A stretch of DNA of 64,000 bases from Hydrogenophaga sp. Root209 (GTDB lineage Bacteria; Pseudomonadota; Gammaproteobacteria; Burkholderiales; Burkholderiaceae_C). The translations under genes were made by a program, and so were the position numbers. Under the pieces are notes generated by a model. That model was not told where the DNA came from and made no database searches. It saw nothing but the letters and a program-made list of their open reading frames with translations. Of the stretch, positions 1 through 9,472 are shown one piece after another (position 1 is the stretch's first letter; each line of letters starts with the position of its first letter). Location of the stretch: positions 100 to 64,099 of the forward strand of contig NZ_LMIE01000007.1 of assembly GCF_001428625.1 (NCBI RefSeq), given 5' to 3'.

Positions 1-2
1 CC

Positions 3-107
3 CTCATCACCTACCTGCCTTCGATCTCGCTCGCCTTGCGCGACGCGGTGTTTGCCAAGCCGCCGGTGGTCGAGCCCGCGATCGGCCCCAGCATCGGCCC
101 TCAATGA
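3..107 (+). CDS. TRAP transporter large permease, C-terminal end (partial)
   Basis: Only the last 34 codons are inside the window; the 5' part lies upstream. The tail reads LITYLPSISLALRD and then a proline-rich end. A last membrane helix ending in 'ITY(L/V)P..SL.LP' is typical of DctM-type TRAP large permeases, which form the sodium-coupled membrane channel for solutes bound by a DctP protein. The stop lies 16 bases before the start of the aldehyde dehydrogenase gene, so both are probably one operon. Assignment rests on a short tail only and is tentative. Confidence 0.5.
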   Translation, partial: LITYLPSISLALRDAVFAKPPVVEPAIGPSIGPQ

Positions 108-123
108 ACGCAAAGGAACACCC

Positions 124-1557
124 ATGGCACTGAACCACATCGCCAACACCGCCGTGCGCTCGGCCTCGGGCCAGACGCTGCCGGTCATCGACCCGGCCGA
201 CGGCCAGGCCTTTGACACCATCGAGCGCAGCAACGCCGCCGACATCGACGCCGCCGTGCGCGCCGCGCGCGAATGTTTCGAGCGCACCTGGGCGCGCACC
301 ACCGCCGCCGAGCGCGGGCGCCTGCTCATGAAGCTGAGCCAGAAAGTGGCCGAGCACGCCGACGAACTCGCCGCCATCGAACAGCGCGACTGCGGCAAGC
401 CGGTGGCACAGGCCAAGGCCGACGCGCTCGCGCTGGTGCGCTACTTCGAGTTCTACGCCGGTGCCGGCGACAAGCTGCACGGCGACACCATTCCCTACCT
501 CGACGGCTACAGCGTGCTCACCTGGCGCGAACCGCACGGGGTGACCGGCCACGTGGTGCCCTGGAACTACCCGATGCAGATCTTTGGACGCTGCGTGGGC
601 GGCGCGCTGGCGGCCGGCAATGTGTGCGTGGTCAAACCGTCCGAAGACGCCTGCCTGTCGCTGCTGCGCGTGGCCGAACTGGCGGTGGAGGCCGGCTTTC
701 CGGCCGGCTGCATCAACATCGTCACCGGCTACGGCCACGAGGTGGGCGACGCGCTGGCGCGCCACCCGGGCATCGACCACATCAGCTTCACCGGCAGCCC
801 GCGCGTGGGCACGCTGATCCAGCAGGCCGCGGCCGAACGCCACTGCCCGGTCACGCTGGAGCTGGGTGGCAAGGGCCCGCAGATCGTGTTTGCCGACGCC
901 GATGTCGACGCCGCCCTGCCCTTCATCGTCAATGCCATCGTGCAGAACAGCGGCCAGACCTGCAGCGCCGGCTCGCGCCTGCTGGTGGAGCGCTCGCTGT
1001 ACGAGCCCCTGCTGGAACGCCTGGGCGAGCGCTTCACGGCGCTGCGCGCCGGCCCACCGGCCATGAACCTGGACCTGGGCCCGTTGATCCGCCAGAGCCA
1101 GCAGGAGCGCGTGCGCGGCTTCCTGGACCAGGCCCGGGCCGACGGCATCGCCACCGTGGCGCAAGGCCGCGTGGTGGACGAAGCCGCCGCCAGTGGCTTC
1201 TACGCTGCGCCCACCTTGCTGCGCGATGTGCCGGTGGACCACCGCCTGGCGCAGGAAGAAGTGTTCGGCCCGGTGCTGTCGTCCATGGTGTTTGACGACG
1301 AAGACCACGCCGTGCAGCTCGCCAACGCCACGCCCTTTGGCCTGGTGGCCGGCGTGTGGACGCGCGACGGCGGGCGCCAGTTCCGCATGGCCAGACGCGT
1401 GCGTGCTGGCCAGGTCTTCGTCAACAACTACGGCGCGGGCGGCGGCGTGGAGCTGCCGTTTGGCGGCGTCAAGTCGTCGGGCCACGGACGCGAAAAGGGC
1501 TTCGAGGCCCTGTACGGATTCACCACCCTCAAGACCGTGGCCATCAAACACGGATGA
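124..1557 (+). CDS. NAD(P)-dependent aldehyde dehydrogenase
   Basis: A 477-residue soluble aldehyde dehydrogenase that oxidises an aldehyde to its acid with NAD(P). The family motifs are all present: VVPWNYP in the cofactor domain, the general base Glu246 in ELGGKG, and the nucleophile Cys280 in GQTCSAG. Length is normal for the superfamily (about 480-500). The ATG at 124 was chosen because AAAGGA precedes it and residue 1 onwards matches a normal N terminus; an in-frame upstream ATG at 52 would overlap the preceding gene. It lies between a TRAP transporter end and an SDR gene, so it probably takes part in catabolism of an imported alcohol, amine or sugar derivative. The substrate cannot be read from the sequence. 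Confidence 0.9.
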   Translation: MALNHIANTAVRSASGQTLPVIDPADGQAFDTIERSNAADIDAAVRAARECFERTWARTTAAERGRLLMKLSQKVAEHADELAAIEQRDCGKPVAQAKADALALVRYFEFYAGAGDKLHGDTIPYLDGYSVLTWREPHGVTGHVVPWNYPMQIFGRCVGGALAAGNVCVVKPSEDACLSLLRVAELAVEAGFPAGCINIVTGYGHEVGDALARHPGIDHISFTGSPRVGTLIQQAAAERHCPVTLELGGKGPQIVFADADVDAALPFIVNAIVQNSGQTCSAGSRLLVERSLYEPLLERLGERFTALRAGPPAMNLDLGPLIRQSQQERVRGFLDQARADGIATVAQGRVVDEAAASGFYAAPTLLRDVPVDHRLAQEEVFGPVLSSMVFDDEDHAVQLANATPFGLVAGVWTRDGGRQFRMARRVRAGQVFVNNYGAGGGVELPFGGVKSSGHGREKGFEALYGFTTLKTVAIKHG

Positions 1558-1581
1558 CCCCCCGCGCCGCCTTCGGCGTCA

Positions 1582-1596
1582 CCCCCCCAAGGGGGG
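1582..1596. terminator. Short C-run/G-run hairpin after the aldehyde dehydrogenase gene
   Basis: Seven Cs, AA and six Gs form a very strong small stem 25 bases after the stop codon, just behind a GCCGCCTTCGGCG stretch. Such CCCCCAAGGGGG units after CGCCTTCGG are common interspersed intergenic elements in Comamonadaceae (general knowledge). It may weaken or stop transcription between the aldehyde dehydrogenase and the SDR gene. No T-run follows, so it is not a classical intrinsic terminator. Confidence 0.4.
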
Positions 1597-1709
1597 CGAT
1601 GCCAGCAGACCGGCAAAGCCGGATCTGCGGCACCTCTGGACGGCGACCCAGGCACCCAGACGTTTCTGCAACCCAGACCGGTTTCCCCTATTCAACGGAG
1701 TTCACCACC

Positions 1710-2471
1710 ATGCGAGTCAAAGATCTTTCCATCATCGTCACCGGCGCAGGCAGCGGCTTCGGCGAGGGCATTGCCCAGCGCCTGGCCGAAGAAGGCGCCC
1801 AGGTCATCGTGAACGACATCGACACGGCCAACGGCGAACGCGTGGCCGCCGCCATCGTGGCCGCGGGCGGACGCGCATCCTTCGTCGCCGGTGACGTGAC
1901 GAAATCGGCCGACGTGAAAGCACTGGTGGAGGCCACGCTCGAGCGCCACGGCAAACTGGACGTGATGGTCAACAACGCCGGCTGGACGCACCGCAACCAG
2001 CCCGCGCTGGACGTGAGCGAGGACGATTTCGACCGCTGCTACGCGGTCAACGTCAAGAGCATCTACCTGGCCACCGTGCACGCCGTGCCGGCGCTCAAAC
2101 GCAACGGCGGCGGCAGCTTCATCAACATCGCCTCCACCGCCGGCGTGCGCCCCCGGCCGGGGCTGACCTGGTACAACGGCTCGAAGGGTGCGGTCATCAC
2201 CACCAGCAAGTCGCTCGCGGCCGAACTGGGACCGGACAACATCCGCGTGAACTGCATCAACCCGGTGATGAACCCGTTCACCACGCTGGGTCCTTCGTTC
2301 GCGGGTGGCGAGCTCACCGAAGAGCGCTTGAACAAGTTCCGCTCCACCATTCCGCTGGGCCGGTTCTCCACGTCGCTGGACGTGGCCAACGCTGTGCTCT
2401 ACCTCGCCAGCAGCGAGGCCGCCTTCATCTCGGGCGCCTGCCTGGAAGTGGACGGGGCACGCTGCGTCTGA
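1710..2471 (+). CDS. SDR family oxidoreductase (3-oxoacyl-ACP reductase/glucose dehydrogenase-like)
   Basis: A 253-residue classical short-chain dehydrogenase/reductase. The cofactor loop TGAGSGFG is at residues 11-18, the NNAG motif near 88-91, and the catalytic set is Ser142, Tyr155 and Lys159 (YNGSK). The ATG at 1710 follows AACGGAG. Family members interconvert alcohols and ketones with NAD(P)(H); the substrate is not predictable. It lies 152 bases behind the aldehyde dehydrogenase gene on the same strand, separated by a small hairpin, and both may act successively on one imported compound (inference). Confidence 0.88.
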   Translation: MRVKDLSIIVTGAGSGFGEGIAQRLAEEGAQVIVNDIDTANGERVAAAIVAAGGRASFVAGDVTKSADVKALVEATLERHGKLDVMVNNAGWTHRNQPALDVSEDDFDRCYAVNVKSIYLATVHAVPALKRNGGGSFINIASTAGVRPRPGLTWYNGSKGAVITTSKSLAAELGPDNIRVNCINPVMNPFTTLGPSFAGGELTEERLNKFRSTIPLGRFSTSLDVANAVLYLASSEAAFISGACLEVDGARCV

Positions 2472-2759
2472 GGTTTTTTCGGAGCCAACTGCGGGGCACG
2501 ATCTGACTGTGGGCTCGGCGTGGCGGGGTCGGCTTGAGACTGGGTGGAGCCGTCCGATTTCGGTGCCCCAAAGGGCGGAGGCGCTCAGCACCTGACATTC
2601 GACTGCCGGAGCTCTGGGGGACGGCTATGCATTAAAGACCGGGTACTGGAAGACGTGTATTCGCAGCCTGTCACCAAACGAACTGCCCTACATGCAGTGA
2701 AATGGCGCAGCTGAACCCGAGCAGACCTGGAGCGATGAAAGACTAGATCAGGTCACCCG

Positions 2760-3656
2760 CTATTGCTGACGCGCATACCGACCGGGAGGCAGTCCAACAT
2801 GGCGGCTGAACGCAGTGCTGAACGTGCTGGCCGAGCTGTAGCCCACCCGCTCGGCCACGTCGGCGATGGCCACACCACTGCGGCCCAGCAGGTCCTTGGC
2901 CAGAGCCATGCGCCACGCCAGCAGGTACTCCATGGGCGGAAGACCCACGGCGCGCGAAAACCGTTCGAAGAAAGTCGAGCGGGACAGCGCGGCCTCCCTG
3001 GCCAGTGCGTCCACCGTCCACGCGCGTGCCGGGGCTGCGTGCATCAAACGCAAGCCCACGGCTATCCGGGCGTCGGCCAGCCCGCGCAGCAGACCAGGCG
3101 GTGCGCTGTCTTCAGTGGTTGAGCGCAGCGCCTCGATCAGCAGCAGCTCCACGAGCCGGGCCAGCACCAGCTCACGGCCCGGCCGCGTTTCGAGTGACTC
3201 TTCCCGAACCAGCTTCACCAGGACCGGCAGACGCTCGATGCCGCACACGTGCAGCAGCGACGGCAGCAGCGAGACCAGCAACGTGGAATCGGGTGAGTCG
3301 AACTCGAAGTAGCCGCCCAGCATGCGGACCTCGGGCGGCCCGGCCTGCCGCCCATGACGCAGCTCGTCCGCCGACCTCTGCGTGTCCTTCGGGTCGAGCA
3401 ACACCGGCACCGCAGGCTCCTGGCTTGAAAGCGTGAACCCAGGCGTGGCCGGCATCAACACGAAGTCCCCCGCGTGCAAGGCGACCGGTTCTTGCTGCTC
3501 CACCGCCAGCACGCATTCCCCCTCCAGCATCGTGCAAAAGCTTGGCTGACCGAAGGCCGAATAGCGCACGGCCCAGGCGCCAGCCCCGCTGATGACTTTG
3601 GAGAACACAGCTCGCGGTCGCATCAGCGCAACGACATCGGCGAGTGGATCGACCAT
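2760..3656 (-). CDS. AraC family transcriptional regulator with cupin N-terminal domain
   Basis: A 298-residue protein. The N-terminal half (about 5-180) looks like the Cupin_6 ligand-sensing domain seen in many AraC regulators (HAGDFVLMPATPGFTLS). The C-terminal 100 residues hold two helix-turn-helix units (LSRSTFFERFSRAVGLPPMEYL and IADVAERVGYSSASTFSTAF). The ATG at 3656 was preferred over an upstream extension because that extension would run through the promoter region. The gene is divergent from an SDR gene (start 3761), the usual arrangement for a local regulator of its neighbour. Effector unknown. Confidence 0.87.
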   Translation of the reverse strand: MVDPLADVVALMRPRAVFSKVISGAGAWAVRYSAFGQPSFCTMLEGECVLAVEQQEPVALHAGDFVLMPATPGFTLSSQEPAVPVLLDPKDTQRSADELRHGRQAGPPEVRMLGGYFEFDSPDSTLLVSLLPSLLHVCGIERLPVLVKLVREESLETRPGRELVLARLVELLLIEALRSTTEDSAPPGLLRGLADARIAVGLRLMHAAPARAWTVDALAREAALSRSTFFERFSRAVGLPPMEYLLAWRMALAKDLLGRSGVAIADVAERVGYSSASTFSTAFSRHVGLPPGRYARQQ

Positions 3657-3760
3657 AGCCGGACTCCTGCAAACTAAATGTGGACTATTGATTGTAGAAG
3701 ATCCGACCCATGACCGGTATCGTTGCGTCATTCCACAACCGAACCACAAGGACTTCTGAC
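3657..3760. promoter_or_regulatory. Divergent promoter region, AraC regulator / SDR
   Basis: The 104 bases between the two divergent start codons must carry both promoters. The stretch is visibly richer in A and T (AAACTAAATG, TGATTGTAGAAG) than the flanking genes. No clear repeat for regulator binding could be assigned by eye. Confidence 0.4.
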
Positions 3761-4546
3761 ATGAAAACCGTTCTGATCACTGGCTGCTCTTCCGGCTACG
3801 GCCTCGAAACCGCGCGCCACTTCCACACAAAAGGATGGAGGGTGGTGGCCACGATGCGCGTCCCGCGCACCGACCTGCTGCCGGCCTCTGCCAGCCTGCA
3901 GGTGCTGCCGCTGGACGTTACCCGGCCCGAGAGCATCGCCAGCACGCTGGAGGCCGCAGGACCCATCGACGTGCTCGTCAACAACGCCGGCCTTGGCCTC
4001 TTCGGCGCCTTCGAGGTAACACCCATGGCGACGGTGCGCGACATTTTTGACACCAACACTTTCGGCACCATGGCCATGACCCAGGCGGTGCTGCCGCAGT
4101 TTCGCGCCCGCCGCGCTGGCGTGGTGGTGAACGTGACTTCCAGCACCACGCTGACGCCCATGCCACTGGTAGCGGCCTACACCGCCAGCAAGGCCGCCAT
4201 CGAAGGGTTCACCGAGTCGCTGGCATTAGAGTTGGAGGCCTTCAACGTGCGCGTGAAGCTGGTTGAACCCGGCTATGCACCCACCACCCGGTTCGCGGCC
4301 AACGGTGCCGAGCGCATGCAGGGCTTGGTCCCCGAAGCCTACGTGTCCTACGCCCAATCGGTCTTCGCCAAGCTGGGGCAGTCAGCAGCAGTCACAAGCG
4401 AACAGGATGTGGCCGAGGCCGTGTGGTTGGCCGTGAACGATGTGGCGCCCACGCTGCGGTACGCCGCCGGCGCCGACGCGGTGGCGCTGGCTGCGCGCAA
4501 CCCGCGGTTCGCCGGCACAGCCCGTGAATACGCTGACGTCCTTTGA
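3761..4546 (+). CDS. SDR family oxidoreductase
   Basis: A 261-residue classical SDR with the cofactor motif TGCSSGYG (7-14), NNAG (about 74-77) and catalytic Ser127, Tyr140 and Lys144 (YTASK). The chosen ATG begins directly with MKTVLITG, the normal SDR N terminus; an in-frame upstream ATG at 3710 gives an unlikely extension through the promoter. It resembles the SDR group often paired with an AraC/cupin regulator, here encoded divergently at 3656. Its stop overlaps the likely start of the patatin-like gene (TGATG), suggesting co-transcription. Confidence 0.87.
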   Translation: MKTVLITGCSSGYGLETARHFHTKGWRVVATMRVPRTDLLPASASLQVLPLDVTRPESIASTLEAAGPIDVLVNNAGLGLFGAFEVTPMATVRDIFDTNTFGTMAMTQAVLPQFRARRAGVVVNVTSSTTLTPMPLVAAYTASKAAIEGFTESLALELEAFNVRVKLVEPGYAPTTRFAANGAERMQGLVPEAYVSYAQSVFAKLGQSAAVTSEQDVAEAVWLAVNDVAPTLRYAAGADAVALAARNPRFAGTAREYADVL

Positions 4547-5577
4547 TGTCGGCTCAACTCACCATGAAAGCCAACCTGAACGCGCCTGGCATGAGGGCTA
4601 CGTTTCTCGCAGCATTGCTGTTGATGGGATGCGCTTCCACCGAGGCGCCCGCGCCCACCGGCCTTCACCCGCAAACGCTATCGGAGCTGCGCCGCACGGT
4701 GGCGGCACCCGGGAAACGCCCAACGGTCGCGCTCGTCTTGGGCGGGGGCGGCTTGCGCGGGTTCGCGCACGTGGGTGCCTTGCAGGCACTCGAAGAAGCC
4801 GGAGTGCGCCCCGACATCGTTGTCGGCACGTCGGCCGGCTCGGTGGTGGGCGCGGCTTACGCCAGCGGCTTGAGCGTCGAGAAGATTCGGCAGGCCGCCC
4901 TTGATGTGAAGGTGTCGTCGTTGCTCGACTTCACCTGGCAGTCCGGTGGGTTCATCCGCGGGGACAACCTCGCGAGCTGGGTCAACACCGTCATCGGTGA
5001 CACGCGAATCGAGAACTTCCCCATCCGCTTTGCAGCAGTCGCAACCGACCTGCAGAGCGGGCAGCCGCTGCTGCTGGCGCACGGGTATGCCGGACGGGCC
5101 ATTCAGGCGTCTTCTGCTGTGCCAGGGGTGCAGCTGCCGGTGTCGTACGCAGGGGGGAGCCTTGTCGACGGTGGCGTCACCAGCTTGGTACCGGTGCGCT
5201 TCGCCCGCGCCATGGGTGCTGATGTCGTCATCGCGGTGGACATCTACTGCCAGAGCCTCCGAACCGCCGCGCTGACCGTGCCGTCTGTGCTTGGCAAAGT
5301 CATGCATACCCAAAGCTGCCTGATCGCGGCGCCGGAAATGGCGGAGGCGGACGTGTTGGTGGCGCCCGTTGTAGATGTTCCCAGCATGTCTGACCGAGCC
5401 TCGCAAGTGATGGCCATGGATGTGGGGTACCGGGCCACGCGCAGGGCGTTGGCGAATTGGCGAAGCACGGCTGCCGATCCTTTGTGTTCACCGACGCCTG
5501 CTTCTGCTTGCCAGGCTTCGAAGGGGCATGAAGATCACAGTGGCAGCCGCATGAGCTCGTCGGCTGCTGGCGACTGA
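4546..5577 (+). CDS. Patatin-like phospholipase, predicted lipoprotein
   Basis: A 343-residue patatin-like esterase. A signal peptide ends in a lipobox (LLMGC, Cys29), so the protein is probably lipid-anchored in the envelope. Patatin motifs follow: glycine-rich oxyanion loop GGGGLRG (about 66-72), nucleophile Ser96 in GTSAGS, and catalytic Asp208 in VDGG. The family hydrolyses acyl ester bonds of phospholipids or other lipids with a Ser-Asp dyad. The ATG at 4546 overlaps the preceding stop; the ATGs at 4564 and 4591 are plausible alternatives and keep the lipobox. The last 30 residues are low complexity (SSSAAGD end). Base composition here is slightly less GC-rich than in the flanking loci. 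Confidence 0.85.
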   Translation: MSAQLTMKANLNAPGMRATFLAALLLMGCASTEAPAPTGLHPQTLSELRRTVAAPGKRPTVALVLGGGGLRGFAHVGALQALEEAGVRPDIVVGTSAGSVVGAAYASGLSVEKIRQAALDVKVSSLLDFTWQSGGFIRGDNLASWVNTVIGDTRIENFPIRFAAVATDLQSGQPLLLAHGYAGRAIQASSAVPGVQLPVSYAGGSLVDGGVTSLVPVRFARAMGADVVIAVDIYCQSLRTAALTVPSVLGKVMHTQSCLIAAPEMAEADVLVAPVVDVPSMSDRASQVMAMDVGYRATRRALANWRSTAADPLCSPTPASACQASKGHEDHSGSRMSSSAAGD

Positions 5578-5997
5578 CGGGAGATGCTGCGAACTTGGCA
5601 TCTGTCTTCGAGACCCGCTAAAGACTGGATGGAGTCACTCGAGCTTGGCGCTCCGAAATTCAGAGGCGTTTCTTACCGGGCATTCGACAGCCCGCGCTTG
5701 TACGACCGCGGTGCCTCCGAATCCAGACACTCGACAAGCGGTGACCGAAGCCCCGCGAATAACCGGTTAAGCACGAGCGGAATGGAATTGAATGGCTGAG
5801 CTGAAGCGGCCATGCCACGCGGGCTGTCTCGCTTGCCTCTTGGCTATTGCTCGTTCCATTTGCCGAAATGACGTTGTCGATGGCGGTTCGGGCAGAGCTC
5901 AAACATCTGCCACAGCATTTGCGCCGCCTAAGGCCCGAGGGGACTCAGTCATGGACATCCGAGTACAGCGTACCGGCAAAGTCACGCATGAAGATCC
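5578..5997. other. Non-coding gap between patatin gene and hutG
   Basis: These 420 bases hold no reading frame with recognisable protein features. The short open frames on both strands have biased, low-complexity translations, unlike the neighbours. It marks the boundary between the SDR/patatin block and the end of the hut operon, two converging transcription units. No strong hairpin with a T-run was found. Confidence 0.5.
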
Positions 5998-6813
5998 TCA
6001 GGCGCGAAGCTGAACTGCGAAGGTCAGCAAAGACTCAAGCATGCGCTGTAGCGTCGGCTGAATTAACGCAGCCCGCTCAGGCCGGTAGGCAAATGGCCAG
6101 CTTTCGTCCATATAGACACATTGCGCCATCTCCAGCTGAACCGCATGCACGCCCAGTGCGGGGTTGCCGTAGTGCCGGGTGATGTGCCCGCCCTTGAAGC
6201 GGGCGTTGAGCACCGCGCTGCAGCCCGGCGCTGCCTGCGCCAGCCCCAGCAGCGTATCGGCCAGCTCTGCTGCACAGCTCGTGCCACTGGCCGTGCCCAG
6301 ATTCAGATCGGGCAGCCGCCCTTCAAAGAAGCGCGGCACTACGGAGCGAATGGAGTGCGCATCCCACAGCGTCGCGCAACCGTGCTCGGTTTTAAGTCGC
6401 GACAGCTCGGTGGCCAGTTGATCGTGGTAGGGGCGCCAATGCGCGCTGACCCTACGCTGTACTTCCGCCTCATCGGGCTCCAGCCCGGGCAGATAGAGAG
6501 GCGTTTGGTCGAACATGTCGACGGGGCAGAGTCCGGTGACGTTTTGGCCCGGGTACAGGCTGGCGCCATCCGGCGGTCGGTTGAGGTCGATGACGTAGCG
6601 CGAATAGGTGGCCATCAGGATCGAAGCGCCCATGTCGCGCGCGAATCCGTAGAGCTGATCCAGGTGCCAATCCGTGTCGTGAACCTCAAGTGCCTTGGGC
6701 ACCATGCGCGACGCCACATCGGGCGGGATATGGGTACCCATGTGGGGGATGGATACCAGCAAGGGCCGGGTACCCGCGTGGAACACAAAGGGGGGAGGGG
6801 CGGTCGTTACCAT
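5998..6813 (-). CDS. hutG: N-formylglutamate deformylase
   Basis: A 271-residue protein of the N-formylglutamate amidohydrolase family (usual length about 260-290). It hydrolyses N-formyl-L-glutamate to glutamate and formate, the last step of the five-step histidine pathway. Family motifs seen are SIPHMGTHIPP near the N terminus, YSRYVIDLNRPPDG, LWDAHSIRS and PDLNLGT. It is the final gene of the hut operon, with its start 8 bases after the hutF stop. The presence of hutF next door confirms the deiminase/deformylase branch rather than formimidoylglutamase. Confidence 0.95.
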   Translation of the reverse strand: MVTTAPPPFVFHAGTRPLLVSIPHMGTHIPPDVASRMVPKALEVHDTDWHLDQLYGFARDMGASILMATYSRYVIDLNRPPDGASLYPGQNVTGLCPVDMFDQTPLYLPGLEPDEAEVQRRVSAHWRPYHDQLATELSRLKTEHGCATLWDAHSIRSVVPRFFEGRLPDLNLGTASGTSCAAELADTLLGLAQAAPGCSAVLNARFKGGHITRHYGNPALGVHAVQLEMAQCVYMDESWPFAYRPERAALIQPTLQRMLESLLTFAVQLRA

Positions 6814-6821
6814 GGCAATCC

Positions 6822-8222
6822 TCAGGCTGTTGTGAGCAGTGTGCGCCGTGCGGCGGCGAATGCGCGCTGGGTCTGCGCTGCCAGCGGGTGGTAGCCTGAC
6901 TCAACGCGCACCCGCCCCCCCGACCAAACCGTGTGAATGGCGCTGGTGCGGTGGCTTGCGAAGACATGGGCCGAGAGCATCAAATCGGGCGAAGGCAGCG
7001 AGGCCAAAGCCGGGTGCCCAGCATCCAGCGCCACGGCGTCCATGCGATGTCCAACCCCCAGGCCGGCCACGGGTCGACCACTGACCTGGGCGCCGCCGGC
7101 GACCGCAGCCAGCGTCATGGCGGTGGCCACGCTGGACTGCGCTTCGGAGGACAGCACGTTGCGCTCGCGCGAGGCCAGGCGCTGGCTGTATTCAAACTGC
7201 ATCAGTTCCTCGGCCGCGTTCACGCAGGCATGGCTGTCCGACCCGATGCCCCAGCGACCGGTGGCGGCGAGCCAGCTGGCGCTGTCAAAAATGCCATCAC
7301 CCAGGTTGGCCTCGGTGCTGGGACAAATGCCGGCCACTGCGCCGGTGCGCGCAGCCTGCCGAGATTCTTCAGCGGTCATGTGAGTGGCGTGCACCAGGCA
7401 CCAGCGTTCATCCACTGGCGCATGATCCAGCAGCCATTGCACCGGGCGCTGGCCGCTCCAGGCCAGACAGGCGTCCACCTCGCCCGTTTGTTCGGCGATG
7501 TGGATGTGGATGGGCGCGGTGGCGTCCAGCGAGGTGAGGCCGGCAACAGCTTCTGTGAGCGCCTCAGGCGGTACCGCGCGCAGCGAATGGGGTGCCAGCC
7601 CCAGACGCGCACCTTGGGATTCGCAAAGCGGTTTGAGGCGCTCCAGCAGCGCCAACATGTTGTCGGTCGAGCGCAGGAAGCGGCGTTGGCCGGCGTTGGC
7701 CGGCTTGCCACCAAATCCACTGGTCTGGTAGAGCACCGGCAGCAGCGTCAGGCCAATGCCCGCGCTCGAAGCCGCTTCGATCAGGCAGGCAGAGAGGGTG
7801 GCGTCATCCGCATATGGCTGACCATCGGCTTCGTGGTGCAGGTAGTGGAACTCGCACACGCTGGTGTAGCCGGCCTCCAGCATTTCCACATACAAAGCGG
7901 TGGCGATGAGACGCAATTGCTCGGGCGTTATGGCCCCCGCAAAGCGGTACATCAACTCACGCCAACTCCAGAAGCTGTCATTGGGCGCGCCAACGCTGCG
8001 CTGTTCGGTCAGGCCCGCAAAGGCGCGTTGGAAGGCGTGGGAATGCAGGTTGGGCATGCCGGGCACCAAGGGACCCAGAGCGCGGGAGGCGCCAGAATTG
8101 GCCTGGGCGTCAGTCGTGACCGAGGTCAACACCCCTCGTTCATTCCAGGTCAGCAAAACGTTGCGCGCCCAGCCGCTGGGCAGCAGCGCATGTTCGGCAA
8201 ACAGCGATTGCACGGATTTCAC
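6822..8222 (-). CDS. hutF: Formimidoylglutamate deiminase
   Basis: A 466-residue amidohydrolase-superfamily enzyme that deaminates N-formimidoyl-L-glutamate to N-formyl-L-glutamate and ammonia. The metal-site motif [11 protein letters not shown] lies near residue 60, with [15 protein letters not shown] and GSDSHA further on. It starts with GTG at 8222, which overlaps the hutI stop in GTGA, so translation is probably coupled. Length matches HutF from Pseudomonas-type operons. A 10-base tandem repeat (CGGCGTTGGC twice at 7681-7700) is contained within the coding frame and is harmless to it. Confidence 0.95.
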   Translation of the reverse strand: MKSVQSLFAEHALLPSGWARNVLLTWNERGVLTSVTTDAQANSGASRALGPLVPGMPNLHSHAFQRAFAGLTEQRSVGAPNDSFWSWRELMYRFAGAITPEQLRLIATALYVEMLEAGYTSVCEFHYLHHEADGQPYADDATLSACLIEAASSAGIGLTLLPVLYQTSGFGGKPANAGQRRFLRSTDNMLALLERLKPLCESQGARLGLAPHSLRAVPPEALTEAVAGLTSLDATAPIHIHIAEQTGEVDACLAWSGQRPVQWLLDHAPVDERWCLVHATHMTAEESRQAARTGAVAGICPSTEANLGDGIFDSASWLAATGRWGIGSDSHACVNAAEELMQFEYSQRLASRERNVLSSEAQSSVATAMTLAAVAGGAQVSGRPVAGLGVGHRMDAVALDAGHPALASLPSPDLMLSAHVFASHRTSAIHTVWSGGRVRVESGYHPLAAQTQRAFAAARRTLLTTA

Positions 8223-9472
8223 AGCACCTCCGGTTGAACAGCGATGCGCCCCTGGCGCACCACACGGCAGGCTGGGCGCTGGCCCAGCCAGTAAACGAGT
8301 TCCGCCAGCTCACCCAGGGGCCAGAGCACGAAGTTGGCAGGCATGCCGACCGCGATTCTTCCGTGGGTCTGTTGCAGACCCAAGGCATGGGCGGCGTGGT
8401 GTGTCACGCCAGCCATGGCTTCGGGCACGGTGAGGCGAAACAGGGTGCTGGCCATGTTGAGCATGAGCAACAGGCTGAGCGCGGGCGAGGTGCCCGGGTT
8501 GTGGTCGGTGGCCACGGCCATGGGCACGCCCGCCTCCCGCAGCGCCTGTATCGGCGGCAGATGCGTGTCGCGCAGAAAGTAATAGGCACCGGGCAACAGC
8601 ACAGCCACCGTGCCACTGGCTTTCATCGCGGCGATGCCGCCGGCGCTCAGGTGTTCGATGTGGTCACACGAAAGCGCGTTGTAACGCGCCGCCAATGCCG
8701 AACCACCCATGTCGGACAACTGCTCGGCATGCAGCTTGATCGGCAGGCCCAGGCGTTGCGCGGCTTGAAACACCTGCTCAGTCTCGGCCAGTGAGAAGCC
8801 AATGGTTTCGCAGAAGACGTCCACTGCGTCGATCAGGCCTTCGGCCGCGAGCGCGGGCATCATGTCTTCGCAGACCCCCTCGATATAGGCATGGCTGCGC
8901 CCCGCGAACTCGGGTGGCAAAGCATGCGCGCCGAGAAAGGTGGTTTTCACGGTGACGCCAAAGGCCTCGCCCACTCGGCGCGCCACGCGCAATTGTTTGC
9001 GCTCGGTTTCCAGGTTCAGACCGTAGCCTGATTTGATTTCGAATGCACAAACGCCTTCGTTCAGCAGCGATTGCAGGCGCGGCGCGGCCAGTGCAAACAG
9101 TTCATCTTCGCTCGCCGCGCGCGTTGCCTTCACGCTGGAGACGATGCCACCGCCCGCCTTGGCCACCTCTTCGTAGGTGGCCCCGCCCAGGCGCATGGCG
9201 AATTCGTTGGCCCGCTGCCCCCCGTAGACCAGATGGGTGTGGCAGTCGATCAACCCGGGCGTGACCAGCGCATGCCCGCCATCGTGCGCCGGTGTGCCAG
9301 GCTTCAGCATCGGAAGCTGATCGCGTGGCCCGACAAAAGCGATGTGTCCATCCTCGATCAGGATGACCGCGTCGTCCATGGCAGGCGACTCCAGTGCGGT
9401 GGCGCCAGGGGCCAGGCGCAGTGCCGTCCAGAGGCCGTCGGCGCTCGGCAGGGTGTGAAAGGATGGGTTCAT
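8219..9472 (-). CDS. hutI: Imidazolonepropionase
   Basis: A 417-residue metal-dependent amidohydrolase that opens the ring of 4-imidazolone-5-propanoate to N-formimidoyl-L-glutamate, third step of histidine breakdown. Metal ligands are seen in [10 protein letters not shown] (about 77-86), [12 protein letters not shown] and [10 protein letters not shown]; the substrate-loop motif FEIKSGYGL is intact. Length is normal (about 400-420). The stop overlaps the hutF start, and its own start overlaps the hutD stop by 4 bases, keeping the operon tightly coupled. Confidence 0.95.
   Translation of the reverse strand: MNPSFHTLPSADGLWTALRLAPGATALESPAMDDAVILIEDGHIAFVGPRDQLPMLKPGTPAHDGGHALVTPGLIDCHTHLVYGGQRANEFAMRLGGATYEEVAKAGGGIVSSVKATRAASEDELFALAAPRLQSLLNEGVCAFEIKSGYGLNLETERKQLRVARRVGEAFGVTVKTTFLGAHALPPEFAGRSHAYIEGVCEDMMPALAAEGLIDAVDVFCETIGFSLAETEQVFQAAQRLGLPIKLHAEQLSDMGGSALAARYNALSCDHIEHLSAGGIAAMKASGTVAVLLPGAYYFLRDTHLPPIQALREAGVPMAVATDHNPGTSPALSLLLMLNMASTLFRLTVPEAMAGVTHHAAHALGLQQTHGRIAVGMPANFVLWPLGELAELVYWLGQRPACRVVRQGRIAVQPEVL

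Noticed and set aside
7-1551. Long open frame on the minus strand opposite the aldehyde dehydrogenase gene
   Set aside because: It mirrors the third-position GC bias of the real gene; the translation is rich in His, Ala, Arg and Gly without any family motif.
2493-2569. GGGGCAC and GTGCCCC arms after the first SDR gene
   Set aside because: The 63-base separation makes a stable hairpin or protein site unlikely; left unassigned.
5584-5799. Small frame in the gap after the patatin-like gene
   Set aside because: No motif, no good ribosome site, and composition unlike neighbours.
7681-7700. Tandem CGGCGTTGGC repeat
   Set aside because: Two units only, inside hutF coding sequence; no sign of an array or function.
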